The notes under the pieces are model-generated. The model did no database searches, had not been told where the DNA came from, and saw only the letters and a list, made by a program, of their open reading frames with translations. A program made the position numbers and the translations under genes. A stretch of DNA of 64,000 nucleotides from Siphonodentalium dalli (Eukaryota; Mollusca; Scaphopoda; Gadilida; Siphonodentaliidae): NCBI GenBank assembly GCA_032622095.1, contig CP136068.1, forward strand, positions 55,636,025-55,700,024, in the 5' to 3' direction. This document shows positions 13,271-25,073 of this stretch, piece by piece; positions within the stretch are counted from its first letter, which is position 1; the number at the start of each line of letters is the position of its first letter.

Positions 13271-15340
13271 ACGTTTATGTCCGCGTTATATGATTTTGAT
13301 ATGTTGTATAAACAATGGCTGGGACACTCTTGAAGATTTTATTGCGGGAACACAATGCATACTATAACAGCTAACTTTGCCGATGAAGTATGTATCAGTT
13401 GGAATGTGGAATAAAGGTCGTATTAGGAAATATCTGGCGTGTATTCAATCCGATTAGTAGATTTTTGGTCCACGTTTAGAGGCTTTCTGGTGTGGTGAAA
13501 GAGAAACCTGCAGCAATAAGCCGCAGTTGTTGTAATAATTTTGAATGATTAGTTGTTTTATCCGAATTCTGAGGTGGTGTATTCATGAAACCAATATAGT
13601 TAATATTATAAGTTACAAATATGCCTAATAATATTATCTTGAGGGCGTTACAATTTATGACTATAGTTTTCTTGTTACATATATGTGATACATATATATG
13701 TATGCACATATACTCCCACGTGGTAAATAGTCCCAGCTATATATGACCAATGGTAGCTCAGTCTCGTTTTTAATTATATAATTGTCCATATGTAGTCTGT
13801 TCCATTAACCAATACTAAGTAGGTCTAGTCCAAGTCTTCTCGTACTAAAACTAGCTAAGATTTTGGGATGGAGAGATGCTAGTATTTAGTCCGAGATCGC
13901 GCGCATAGCCTTCTTATGACACGAGTTAAGCGTTAATGACCCGCTCAAATAAAACCACAATTATATGAAATAAAATATCACAATTGCGACAATAAAAAAT
14001 ATTTTCCGCAGAAGACATGCTATTTGATCTGAACCCCACATCAGTTGTGAATTGAAAGCGGTAATTTAATGCGAAAAGAGACATTTACCGCAAAATTTAC
14101 AAAGTATGCGAACTCAGTTGACCTCGCGAACTGTGTTCGGCATTTTCCGTTGAAAATATTCCGTAGATTTTCGACTGACAACGCAAATTACGATGAATTC
14201 TCCATTGTAATCGTAATTATGTGTGTCAATAAATAAAAAATAAATAGATTAATTAAACATTGAAGATATAAATGTAATACATTAAATAAATTACGGGGAA
14301 TTACAACCCTCTCAAAGTTTAAAACAGTGTAAACACAACGAGCATTAGAATAAATAATATGTTGCTACATTTCCCACATTTGGTGGACTTCAGCGAAATT
14401 AAGATATATACTAAGCGAACAGAGCAATATACTGCTCTTGTTAAGCACACAAAAAATCAAACAAAATTTGTATAAATTTTTAACCTTAAGTTTGAAAAGT
14501 TCCACTAAAACGGAAGAACTATATTTCGAAACTGTGTGATTCGGTTCTCCGATTATTTTATCAACACAAAAGTCAAAATGCACATGGATGAAAATCACAC
14601 GCATGGCAAGTCAGACACAAGAGTTCTAATTTGCTCCAATTTTGACAATGGTCAGAGTTTTCATTTAGTTGTTTGAGGGAAAAGTAATTTACATCGGATA
14701 GATAACTTTTAGAAACAAGTATGTAATCGAACAAACTTGCACCATTGTAATGATATGACGTGTTGTCCCCTAGAAAATCACCTGATCTATTCGGCCGTTA
14801 AAAATTCTAACGGAAGTTGTTTTACATAACTTGAGGAACAGGAGGCCGGGAGGGTGTTATCTGCTTGTCTAAAATTGCTTTGTCCATAACACGGTCCAAG
14901 ATAAAACTATCTGGGAGAGAAATATATTGATCATCATCTTTTGAAATCTCCTCCCATTAGTATTATAAATTTATCACTACATTTTCGTAATTCTGTTTCA
15001 ACATCTTGAAAAACTAAGTCATAACTTTTACGTTTATTCCAGTATGTGGACGATTATGGTGGAATGTAAAATGAATGAAAGACAACACTGCATTTTTGTT
15101 TGAGCATATCATATTCAAATTCGAAATAAAATGCGACATCCTCAATATCGGTAACATTTTTAACAGACCGTTCGTTTTTTGTTTTATAATCGAATACACC
15201 TCTCCCTGTCATTTTCCTGAGCACTTCGACATAAATCATGGTAATTGTAGCCAGGTATATTAATTTGTGTCACATTTTTGTGCCATTTCTCAGATATGGT
15301 TATGAAATCGTTACGTCGTTCGTGTGAGTCTAGCTGACTG
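13271..15340. other. Unassigned AT-rich DNA
   Basis: No coding region or repeat recognised. Short frames (13709-13476, 14604-14365, overlapping frames at 15014-15263) are AT-driven and lack any recognisable domain. Confidence 0.5.
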
Positions 15341-15545
15341 GCACTATGGACCACGACCTATATAGTTCCAGGTCGTATAGGTAATGTTTGGACCCCTGGT
15401 CACCAGGCACTCTCGACCACGACCTATATAATTCCAGGTCGCAGGTAATTATTAGACACCTGTATATCAGACACTCTGGACCACGACCTATATAGTTCCA
15501 GATCGCACGTAATTCTTGAACCCTTGCTCATCGGGCACTGTGGGG
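15341..15545. repeat. Three copies of a 64-66 bp repeat, each with a hairpin
   Basis: Each unit carries CGACCTATATAGTTCCAGGT followed by CG. The arms CGACCT and AGGTCG can pair around a 10-base loop. The hairpins begin at 15354, 15420 and 15484. In the third the right arm is AGATCG, so one pair is lost. A degraded remnant (GGGTCGTAGTCG) follows at about 15546. Confidence 0.85.
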
Positions 15546-17478
15546 CCTGGGTCGTAGTCGATTTCCATGCAGTGTGTGGCCCAGCATTCCCGCTAACTAC
15601 CAATCTCGATCATAGGTCAGAATGCCAGCCAGGTTATATTACTTACAGTCCCATCAACTTTATGTTATACAGTAACTTTCTTGTCCTACTAAAATATATG
15701 TTGGTTCCAAGACATTCTGAAACCAACGTTTATTGGCGTGATTGTTAAACTTATATGATCTCAATTCTAGTAGATGAAGTAAAATGAATAAGTTGGTGGT
15801 TTGATTGATGCTGTTACTCTGGAATACTGTATAATTAATCATTTAAGTAATGTGTCTGGTTTGAAACCGCAAGGGAGGTGTTCATTGTGTTGCGTTTGAA
15901 TACAGTTGCCGTTGACTTAATTATTAATTCCACTGAATGACGCTCTCTGTCAAGACTCGTTTTGGAGATAAAGAATTTTCAAGCGACTGTGACAACCGAA
16001 CAGAGGAGGCGAGTATGTGGAGGCGGAATCCATCTTAGGTCATACACTGTTTCTATGTTTTTTGTTGAACACCGAGTATCTATTGAGTACTGGGCGACAT
16101 TAAATCTACATATAATTATCAAATAAACTCCAATTTGAACCTGTAGTGTTATCTACTTCAGATGTTTGTGTAACCAGAGTTGTGACTCAGATGCTTAAGG
16201 GTCAACATCACTACACCAAAGTAACAATAAAAGTGATGCCTATTAGACTGATATCATATATTCCAGCAATTATCTCAATATTTATTGACTTTTAATATCT
16301 AGAACCCCACTAAATTTACCCTGTATCCTACTACTACCTGGAAAATGGATGCGTCAACCCACGTGGGATTCTCTACAACTCACACGTACAGGTCACCTCT
16401 CAGGTGTATCTGCGGGGGTATCTACCATATATTTAATATCACACGACATGCAAATGGCCAAATACATATAATATTACACAGAGTGAACATCGCAATGTGT
16501 ATTCTTCTTTAACTGTGAAAATTACATTTTCCGTGGTCAACCGTCCAACAAACCCTAGATATAGGATGTATGGATCATTTAGCTACGTTGTGAAGCCTGT
16601 AACTGTAGTCTCGCCGTATCGAAATGCACCATTGAAATATCATTCCCAAACAAGGATTTCTACTATATTATTATGGATTACGTGTATATACAATGAAATG
16701 ATAGCAATTCAATTTAATTTATTCTTTGAACATCAAACTGTAGATATTACAGTTGATATTACAGAGCACAATTAAAGGTACTCAATCCGATTCGATGGTC
16801 CCCATATCATCAGATTCCAACAACAACAACATTTATTGAAATGCCGCTTCAGTATCAGAATCGATTAATTGCCCAAAAATAATACTAATCACAGTCAAGT
16901 ATAGTATAAAATTGCCCAAAAAAGTTTTATTTATCAACATTTTGTTCAACGACATTTGGCCGGATTGTCAAATATCTATCACACAAAGACACTTGGTTTT
17001 AGAGTTATCCATCTTCATCCGCAATTTGGTCCGAGACCGTCGGCTTAAAGATTATTTGCCAGACCACCAAAAATCTCGAGAAATAAAAAAATTCAAAAAT
17101 GGATATCTGATCACTCTGAGCTTTGAATGATGGGTTCCTGGACTCGATTCAGATGTTTTACCACCGAAGCAAAAGAAACAGTAATTTGGGAGCGTTGATT
17201 CGGATTATGCATCATTAATATCACCCGCTCACTTGGCAAATTAATGTGAACATTTCTTGAAACCATACGGGAGGAATTCAAAAGTACACGTAGGATACGA
17301 TCGCCATAAGTATAAAGCATATAACGAAGAATGCTGATTAACATTTACCGCTCTTTAAAGCGACAATTTAAACCCCTTGAGTATTTATAAAACGTGGCAT
17401 TTCTGCCTCCAGACTAAAACGGAAAGCGATGAGACTGTGTGTGTCTCGAAAGTCGACACCTGACCGTTCTTTACTAAC
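15546..17478. other. Unassigned DNA
   Basis: Nothing recognised on either strand. Frames at 16497-16775 and 16912-17130 have no family resemblance. Confidence 0.5.
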
Positions 17479-17479
17479 T

Positions 17480-18400
17480 GCTCATTGGCTGAAGTCACAC
17501 ATACCATAGTACGATCTACATACTCATTGGCTGAAGTCACACGTACCATAGTACGATCTAAATACTCATTGGTTGAAGTCAAACGTACCATATATAGTCC
17601 GCTCTAAATACTCATTGGCTGCAGTCACACGCAGCATAGTACGATCTAAATACTCGTTGGCTGGAATCACACATACCATAGTACGCTCTAAATACTCAGT
17701 GGCTGGAGTCACACGTAACATAGTACGATCTAAATACTCACTGGCTGCAGTCACACGTACCATAGTACGATCTAAATACTCATTGGCTGGAGTCACACAT
17801 ACCATAGTACGATATAAATACTCATTGGCTGCAGTCACACGTACCATAGTGCGATCTAAATACTCATTGGCTGGAGTCACACATACCATAGTACGATATA
17901 AATACTCATTGGCTGACGTCATACGTACCATAATACGATCTAACTACTCATTGGCTGACGTCATACGTACCATAATACGATCTAACTACTCATTGGCTTG
18001 AGTCACACGTAGCATAGTACGATCTAAATACTCATTGGCTTGAGTCACACGTAGCATAGTACGATCTAAATACTCATTGGCTGACGTCATACGTACCATA
18101 ATACGATCTAAATACTCATTGGCTTGAGTCACACGTAGCATAGTACGATCTAAATACTCATTGGCTGACGTCATACGTACCATAATACGATCTAAATACT
18201 CATTGGCTTGAGTCACACGTAGCATAGTACGATCTAAATACTCATTGGCTGACGTCATACGTACCATAATACGATCTAAATACTCATTGGCTTGAGTCAC
18301 ACGTAGCATAGTACGATCTAAATACTCATTGGCTGACGTCATACGTACCATAATACGATCTAAATACTCATTGGCTTGAGTCACACTCACCACAGTACAC
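17480..18400. repeat. 42-bp minisatellite A, about 22 copies, becoming an 84-bp dimer
   Basis: The unit is GTACGATCTAAATACTCATT followed by GGCTGnnGTCACACGTACCATA. The left half is a simple, variable 42-bp array. From about 18000 two unit types alternate (TTGAGTCACACGTAGCATAG and TGACGTCATACGTACCATAA), giving an 84-bp higher-order repeat. The palindromic octamer TGACGTCA occurs at 17914, 17956, 18082, 18166, 18250 and 18334, the last four exactly 84 bp apart. Because 42 is divisible by three, frames stay open on both strands as 14-residue repeats (for example TSANEYLDRTMVRV on the minus strand). Nothing else suggests they are translated. Confidence 0.97.
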
Positions 18401-18490
18401 GTACTGGGTGATATTTAGTACGATGGCATAGAAGGTATGCCGCCTTACATAATTATAGTGCATTTTAGTAAAAAGTGGTCGTCATAATTA
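18401..18490. other. Junction between the two 42-bp arrays
   Basis: About 90 bp of non-repetitive sequence separate the arrays. It contains no recognisable element end or gene. Confidence 0.6.
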
Positions 18491-20170
18491 CTATGTCATA
18501 GTTAGTTATATCGCCCGTCGATGTCCTGGCTCTCACGTCATAGTTAGTTATATCGCCCGTCGATGTCCTGGCTCTCACGTCATAGTTAGTTATATCGCCC
18601 GTCGATGTCCTGGCTCTCACGTCATAGTTAGTTATATCGCCCGTCGATGTCCTGGCTCTCACGTCATAGTTAGTTATATCGCCCGTCGATGTCCTGGCTC
18701 TCACGTCATAGTTAGTTATATCGCCCGTCGATGTCCTGGCTCTCACGTCATAGTTAGTTATATCGCCCGTCGATGTCCTGGCTCTCACGTCATAGTTAGT
18801 TATATCGCCCGTCGATGTCCTGGCTCTCACGTCATAGTTAGTTATATCGCCCGTCGATGTCCTGGCTCTCACGTCATAGTTAGTTATATCGCCCGTCGAT
18901 GTCCTGGCTCTCACGTCATAGTTAGTTATAGTTATATCGCCCGTCGATGTCCTGACTCTCACGTCATAGTTAGTTATATCGCCCGTCGATGTCCTGGCTC
19001 TCACGTCATAGTTAGTTATATCGCCCGTCGATGTCCTGGCTCTCACGTCATAGTTAATTATATCGCCCGTCGATGTCCTGGCTCTCACGTCATAGTTAGT
19101 TATATCGCCCGTCGATGTCCTGGCTCTCACGTCATAGTTAGTTATATCGCCCGTCGATGTCCTGACTCTCACGTCATAGTTAGTTATATCGCCCGTCGAT
19201 GTCCTGGCTCTCACGTCATAGTTAGTTATATCGCCCGTCGATGTCCTGACTCTCACGTCATAGTTAGTTATATCGCCCGTCGATGTTCTGGCTCTCACGT
19301 CATAGTTAGTTATATGGCCCGTCGATGTCCTGGCTCTCACGTTATAGTTAGTTATATCGCCCGTCGATGTCCTGGCTCTCACGTCATAGTTAGTTATATC
19401 GCCCGTCGATGTCCTGGCTCTCACGTCATGGTTAGTTATATCGCCCGTCGATGTTCTGGCTCTCACGTCATAGTTAGTTATAGTTATATCGCCCGTCGAT
19501 GTCCTGACTCTCACGTCATAGTTAGTTATATCGCCCGTCGATGTCCTGGCTCTCACGTCATAGTTAGTTATAGTTATATCGCCCGTCGATGTCCTGACTC
19601 TCACGTCATAGTTAGTTATATCGCCCGTCGATGTTCTGGCTCTCACGTCATAGTTAGTTATAGTTATATCGCCCGTCGATGTCCTGGCTCTCACGTCATA
19701 GTTAGTTATATCGCCCGTCGATGTCCTGGCTCTCACGTCATAGTTAGTTATATCGCCCGTCGATGTCCTGGCTCTCACGTCATAGTTAGTTATATCGCCC
19801 GTCGATGTCCTGGCTCTCACGTCATAGTTAGTTATATCGCCCGTCGATGTCCTGGCTCTCACGTCATAGTTAGTTATATCGCCCGTCGATGTCCTGACTC
19901 TCACGTCATAGTTAGTTATATCGCCCGTCGATGTTCTGGCTCTCACGTCATAGTTAGTTATAGTTATATCGCCCGTCGATGTCCTGGCTCTCACGTCATG
20001 GTTAGTTATATCGCCCGTCGATGTTCTGGCTCTCACGTCATAGTTAGTTATAGTTATATCGCCCGTCGATGTCCTGGCTCTCACGTCATAGTTAGTTATA
20101 TCGCCCGTCGATGTCCTGGCTCTCACGTCATGGTTAGTTATATCGCCCGTCGATGTTCTGGCTCTCACAA
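18491..20170. repeat. 42-bp minisatellite B, about 40 copies
   Basis: The unit is GTTATATCGCCCGTCGATGT followed by CCTGGCTCTCACGTCATAGTTA. Copies are nearly identical (1-2 changes each). About seven units carry an extra six bases (TAGTTA), giving 48-bp units. A block combining the GATGTTCTGG, six-base insertion and CATGGTTAG variants recurs near 19430-19510, 19980-20060 and 20120-20170, which indicates recent block duplication. All lengths are multiples of three. Therefore a 586-codon frame is open on the minus strand (20225-18465, repeating RARTSTGDITNYDV) and a 292-codon frame on the plus strand (repeating SYIARRCPGSHVIV). Neither has a non-repeat domain, so I do not call a gene. Confidence 0.97.
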
Positions 20171-20189
20171 TGAGTCTACTTGTACCAAT

Positions 20190-20820
20190 TAACCCGTTGC
20201 GTGTCACGGACGTTGATCTGTACACTCTAAATACTATTTGGAATCAACTGGTTCTCCATGACATTTTTTTGCTATAGAACAGATTTGTAACCGACTTGTA
20301 ACCAATATGAAGGATGTTTGGTTCTAGTACCCAATGATTTTATTTTACAGGCCGTAAAAGACGAAAATTGGCCGCCAAGAACCAACAAACCAGCGCGAGA
20401 TGGCGCAAAGAACCGCGACACGTTGTTGCAGAGTACCATTCTTGATTTTCAATGTAGCGGTAAACGTTCATCTGTTCAGTCTGTTGACAAGAAAACTCGA
20501 AATTTCAGTCTGCTAAAATAATTGCATATTCTCATGCTGCTTTTCTGTTACTCCAAAGTAAGATAACTCTAATCTGATATACACATCTCCAACATTGATT
20601 CGTATCATGAGACTTTCCTATATATATTAAATTCAAGTTTTGAACTCATTGAATGTGAGACTTACTCTCGTGTTTGGATATTCAGATGGAACTTGGTTTA
20701 AAAATCTCTTCAATAGTGGATCATTATCCAAAAAGTTTGTGTTGTGTAATGGGTAATATATCTGTATGCGAGCATAGTTGGTCCACTTGTCTCATATAGC
20801 TATCGTTTGCTATTCAGGGA
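20190..20820. other. Unassigned DNA
   Basis: No gene recognised. The plus frame at 20318-20521 lacks a domain. From about 20230 scattered GGTTC words foreshadow the repeat-like region that follows. Confidence 0.5.
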
Positions 20821-21290
20821 GGTTCAATAAAAATCATTTGGTTTTATAGGAAGAACGATGGTTGTTCATTTGGTTCTAAAGGAAGAATCATTTGGTTCTG
20901 AAGGGAAAACAAACATAGTGTTCGGAACCTACTGGTATATAAATTGGTTCCATGATGTGGAACCATTAATCGTTTCAGAACTTACTGGTTACAAATACGG
21001 GACAAAATTTCAGAACCATTGGTTCTAGAATTTGGTTACGGGCGAAGAATAATTTGGTTCCCAAATGGGTTCTACACAAGTAACCAAAAGTTGTGTTCAG
21101 AACCTACTGGTTCACATATTGGTTCATTGTGTGGAACCAAGAAAATAATCAATTGGTTCTATGTTGGTCTCTATGTTGGTTCCAACTGGTCTAGATCAAA
21201 CGGGTTCTGTGTCCACCAAGAACCAAATGGTTCTCTACTCTGTTTACAAATACGGGACAAGCTGAAGAACCAATGAAAAACCAGTTGATT
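20821..21290. repeat. Degenerate region dense in GGTTC / GAACC
   Basis: The words TTGGTTC, TGGTTCT, GGAACC and AGAACC recur every 15-40 bp in both orientations, for example CAGAACCTACTGGTT near 20927 and 21097. This is an old tandem array in which inverted versions of the word are mixed. No exact unit length survives. Confidence 0.65.
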
Positions 21291-22290
21291 ACAACTAATT
21301 CTAAGAGTGTACTCAACACGCAGCGACGTTGTATTCTTCTTATAGATATAGTTATACTATCGCTCGGAATTTTGCTCGACCGTGGCGATCCACAACGTAT
21401 AGGAATTAAACTCATTCATGTACGCGTAGTCCGTTTTATTGATATGAATTCAATTCATGTTTATCTACTTACATGGATATTAAGACAGTTCCCCAAGTGA
21501 ACTGGTATGTGATCATGAAAAAATAAGACTGCATATTGATTAAAGATCAACCGCTTCGAGACATTCACGTGTCAATGTATTCAAATATATAGATGCGAGA
21601 GAGGATTGACAACGACGCTGGTAGAGCTTGGTAGATTCATTGTGCGAGAAAATCGACGGACGAATTAACTAATATGGCATAGTAATTATAACGACCACTT
21701 GTAACCATATATAAGACAGCATACATGTCATCGTAGTATGGTATGTGTGTATCCAGCCATTGACGAGTAGTTCCGTTATGAAGGGATAAATGTTATAACT
21801 TCTACTAACGTAAGGTTAGTCGCTTTGTGGTGTGAATTGTGTGTGCGTTTTTAAGGTGGTAAGTCATTCCAACGCTGTATAATCGTGGCATATTTTTCCG
21901 GTAATTGAATCTTACAGAAATAAAAGAATTGATTCAATGAAAATCTAGAACTCCCAACTATTACAAAATATTTATTTACTACAACATACAGTCATGAACC
22001 ATAGTTCTACGATTTTAAGTATATGTTATGATAATCAATTATTGTGGCATTTTAGCATGTGTATAATGTTTTAGGGTGCCACATAGAGAGCATTTTGGCT
22101 GGATCTTCGCGATAGAAACATACAAATACGTGCTCTTACTTTAATGTCATGACATAAAACACTGCATTTAAACGAAACGCGCCTTTTTCGCCTGGCAAAC
22201 AATGACAGTAATGTCCAACTTTATCCAACTTTGGTATTTTGTTCCTTCTATCTCACCTTTGTCTGGTATTAAAAGTCGTAACCCAATCTC
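21291..22290. other. Unassigned AT-rich DNA
   Basis: Nothing recognised. Frames at 21273-21500 and 21415-21191 overlap each other and have no domain. Confidence 0.5.
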
Positions 22291-22389
22291 GTTATGATTC
22301 AGGACAATCCCAGAGCATTGTCTCCTCTAAATAACACAATAGGCCAATGTCTCGGTTAACGTCTTTCTGTTCATTCTGACGTTTGTCCG

Positions 22390-23050
22390 TATGTCCGTCA
22401 GTCAAAAAGTTTGTTGTCCGGATGTTAACTTGAATATTGTATTCGACAGAATTTGATAAAACTTCAGACGAGAAAGTCCCGATGAAGTTGGAATTTGGAT
22501 CAAGTCCGACCATTTCTTGTGGAGTTTTGTCCCTTTTCGACTTAAAATAGCTTTCTGATTATATTGTTGTCCGAATGATAACACATGTTATGATTATCCG
22601 ATAGCTTTCACATTTAGTATGTGACATTTTCATAGCAAAATACTGGTCAAGTTCGCATTTGGGTGCAGTCACATTTCTGATGGAGATGCCCCTTTTGATT
22701 CGACTTAGAATTTGCTGATTATTTTGTTATACGAATGATAACTTAAATAGTATTGACATAAGTTTATGAAACTTAGTATGTGTGCTTCATATTATAAAGT
22801 CCCGATCAAGTTTGAATATGGGTCCGGTCCGACCATTTCTGTCGGAATAATGCCTCCTTTGAAATTAGAATTTACTGGTCAATTTCTTGTCCGGAAGATA
22901 ACTTGAATATGGTCTTTGACACAATTTGATTAAACTTGGCATGTGGTCTTCATATGAGAAAGTCCCGTTCAAATTTGAATAATAGGGTCCAGTCAGAGCA
23001 TTTATGACTGAGTTATGTCCCTTTTCAACTGAGAATTTTCGCCATCGAGA
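22390..23050. repeat. Degenerate tandem repeat of about 162 bp, about 4 copies
   Basis: Words such as AAAGTCCCGATCAAGTTTGA, GTCCGACCATTTCTG, TTGTCCGnATGATAACTTGA and ACTTAGTATGTG recur. GTCCCG falls at 22476, 22799 and 22962, which are one or two periods of about 162 bp apart. Open frames such as 22513-22292 (minus) are repeat shadows. Confidence 0.8.
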
Positions 23051-23059
23051 ACTAATTTT

Positions 23060-24030
23060 TTTTTTTGTAGCAGAAATATTTTCTTCATGGCCAGAAATTT
23101 TGACTTCTTTGTTCTTTAAACAACATATTTAAATTTCTAAAAATTCCACCGGTCAAATAAAGCCACTTTATTCGGAGGACGTGTGCATGGCGGTTTTTTT
23201 ATTATTGTATTTAAGCATCGGTTTTGTTCATACGCATTTGGGTACGCATTTCTCACCAGTCCATTGCGGGTTCCAAATTGCCAGTAAAGCCAAATCTTGA
23301 CGGACTTCGAATAGTGCATGAAAATACCACTGCAAATAATTTGGTTTATTTGAGGCATTTCCAAAAAAAAGAATAGTAGGCACATAATTTCAACACAGAC
23401 CGTTTTGATTAAATTTAATTATGTGAGAGTTTGAAATTTGGATTTTATGTCGAAAATACTTCCAAGCGCCGAATGACAGCACGATTTGTAATGGCGACGA
23501 GCTGTGCCTTATTTACTTCATACGGCAGTTCAGCTCGTTGTTCTAATTTGGCGTCGCGCACGATGCATTTATAGGCCTATATATGTAGCGCTACCCGACA
23601 TCGGTTCACAAGCGACCGCGACAGACAAGTTACAATAAATGGATCTCTTATCTCAAGGTTATTCACAGATTGGTTTTTAACTATACATACACTCATCCGT
23701 GAGAGAAACATATAACAATTAAAGGCCTGTAATATCTTTCATCGGACAATCGGCTACAGAATATGAGACATCACCACGTGATATCCAAATTGAATGAGAT
23801 TCCCATTGACGTATAATTATAACTTCGCGCGGCCACCGACTGAAATTTACACAGGTACTTTAGAAGATTGGAAGTTGTGGTAAAATTGCATTCACTCGGA
23901 CGTGGTTCATATATTTCTCAGGAAATGCTGAAGTTAATAATCGGGAGAAAGCAAAACAATGGCAAGAATTTGTTTAGCTCTTATAAAAAGAAGGATAATA
24001 ATGGGGGGTATAATAATTAAGATTTTACTC
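23060..24030. other. No exon identified; may hold introns of a minus-strand gene
   Basis: Downstream, on the minus strand, of the signal-peptide exon at 24033-24090 I looked for a second exon and found none I could defend. The minus frame 23385-23137 is open but has no recognisable domain. Confidence 0.4.
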
Positions 24031-24032
24031 AC

Positions 24033-24090
24033 CAAAAGTAAGACACAACAGTGTTAATGCCACTAGAATCAAGCTGGGCGTCGGCTTCAT
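24033..24090 (-). CDS. First coding exon of a probable secreted or membrane protein (signal peptide)
   Basis: On the minus strand an ATG at 24090 opens MKPTPSLILVALTLLCLTF. This is 19 codons plus one base, and GTGAGT follows immediately, a consensus 5' splice site. The peptide has a short positive start, a strongly hydrophobic core and small residues near the end, as in a cleaved signal peptide. The coding exon therefore ends in phase 1. About 20-210 bp upstream on this strand lie CCAAT-like words, a CACGTG box and TATAAA-like sequence (24150-24300), a plausible promoter but unproven. The mature protein cannot be named because no later exon was identified. The small size means chance is possible, but signal peptide plus exact donor is unusual in random sequence. 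Confidence 0.5.
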
Positions 24091-24310
24091 TTCTGTGAGT
24101 TTGGTTAGCGATTATCGAATAAAACAGAGTTTTGTGACGTGCTGCAGGATCGCTTGTAATACCAAGTGATTTATTGGAACGCCAGAATCAACTATATCGA
24201 CAATCAGTAATATTTAGCACCACCAAGAATACACACGATTGGTCCCACGAGCCGCATCACGTGACGCATATCTGTCCAATCATTTATATCGGAGGATGGA
24301 ATATCAATGA
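24091..24310 (-). promoter_or_regulatory. Possible promoter/5' UTR of the signal-peptide exon
   Basis: Read on the minus strand, this segment has TATAAATGATTGG, then GTCACGTGATG with a CACGTG box, then GGACCAATCGTG, then about 130 bp to the ATG. These words suit a promoter, but all are common in AT-rich DNA. There is no independent evidence for a start site. Confidence 0.2.
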
Positions 24311-24503
24311 ACTTTTCTCGGATAGCCCTGCGTGTTTAAAGTAGAACCATGCTGCTGTCTGTCTTTAGATAGCTGCTGGAGGGAGTATTAGGAATTCCGC
24401 TATTCGCATTCAGTCGAAAAATTAAAAGTCGAATATAAATGGTAGATCGCGTGCGGTTTGCATGCGGGTTCCCAAATCGTAGACATCTGTAACAGACTGC
24501 AAT

Positions 24504-24968
24504 ATAGGAATCACGGAACTAAATGGTTTCCCATAGGCGACAGTGTTAACGTTTCGGCCAAATTCACTGAATTGAAGCCTGCAGGCCATATCAGTGATGT
24601 TTACCCGGCTAGATTGACACCAGTTGATCACGAAAATGGACGAAAAATCATAGCTCATGTGTTTACTTTTTAAAAGAAATCCCCAAGTGTACGACAGGGC
24701 TATCCCACAGCCAAATTTGATCTGGACAAATCCAGAACTACAGCAGCTAGTTAAATAAATTTCCCGCTCACAAAAATCCATTCCCCCATTCATTCACCAG
24801 TTTAAATTATTTAGATATGATGTACAAATAAAATAAACGCGATGTCATCCTTTAATAACGTGTCGCATGTATCAGGTGAAGGTCATTCTTCAGTTACCTT
24901 CACCTTTAGCATTCCACGGTGTACTCGTTCCCCGTCTCTAGAACACAGTTAGCTCCCTGATTCCTATA
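24504..24968. repeat. Duplicated segment, copy 1 (terminal exon plus 3' UTR)
   Basis: This 465-bp segment is nearly identical to 25857-26318. The two differ by a handful of substitutions and one three-base indel inside the coding part. The match begins within four bases of the splice-acceptor position and ends at TTCCTATA, after the polyadenylation signals and a stretch with GGTGAAGGTCATTCTTC. Confidence 0.97.
24508..24673 (+). CDS. Probable terminal coding exon, intact copy, unrecognised protein
   Basis: From an ATAG|G acceptor-like junction at 24507/24508 the plus strand encodes about 54 residues ending YPARLTPVDHENGRKIIAHV and three more before a TAA at 24671-24673. The frame also stays open upstream to 24458, so whether 24508 is a real exon start is uncertain here. 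The case for it is that the duplicated copy at 25861 has a strong acceptor at exactly this position. Two overlapping AATAAA polyadenylation signals lie at 24827 and 24832, about 155 bp after the stop, as expected for a last exon. I do not recognise the protein family. Confidence 0.45.
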
Positions 24969-25073
24969 TATATGTATCTGTGTAAAAGACAGCGTTTCTT
25001 ATAGTATTTTATGCAAATATAGACCTTACTGAAACCAAAAATGGATTATATCGGGCAGTAGTGGTTTATTTTT

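Noticed and set aside
13745-13775. tRNA-like GGTAGCTCAGTC
   Set aside because: It resembles a D-arm start, but no acceptor stem, anticodon arm or T-arm could be built around it.
18465-20225. A 586-residue repetitive protein gene
   Set aside because: The frame is open because the 42-bp unit lacks stops. The opposite strand is also open, and no non-repeat domain, splice site or polyadenylation context supports a gene.
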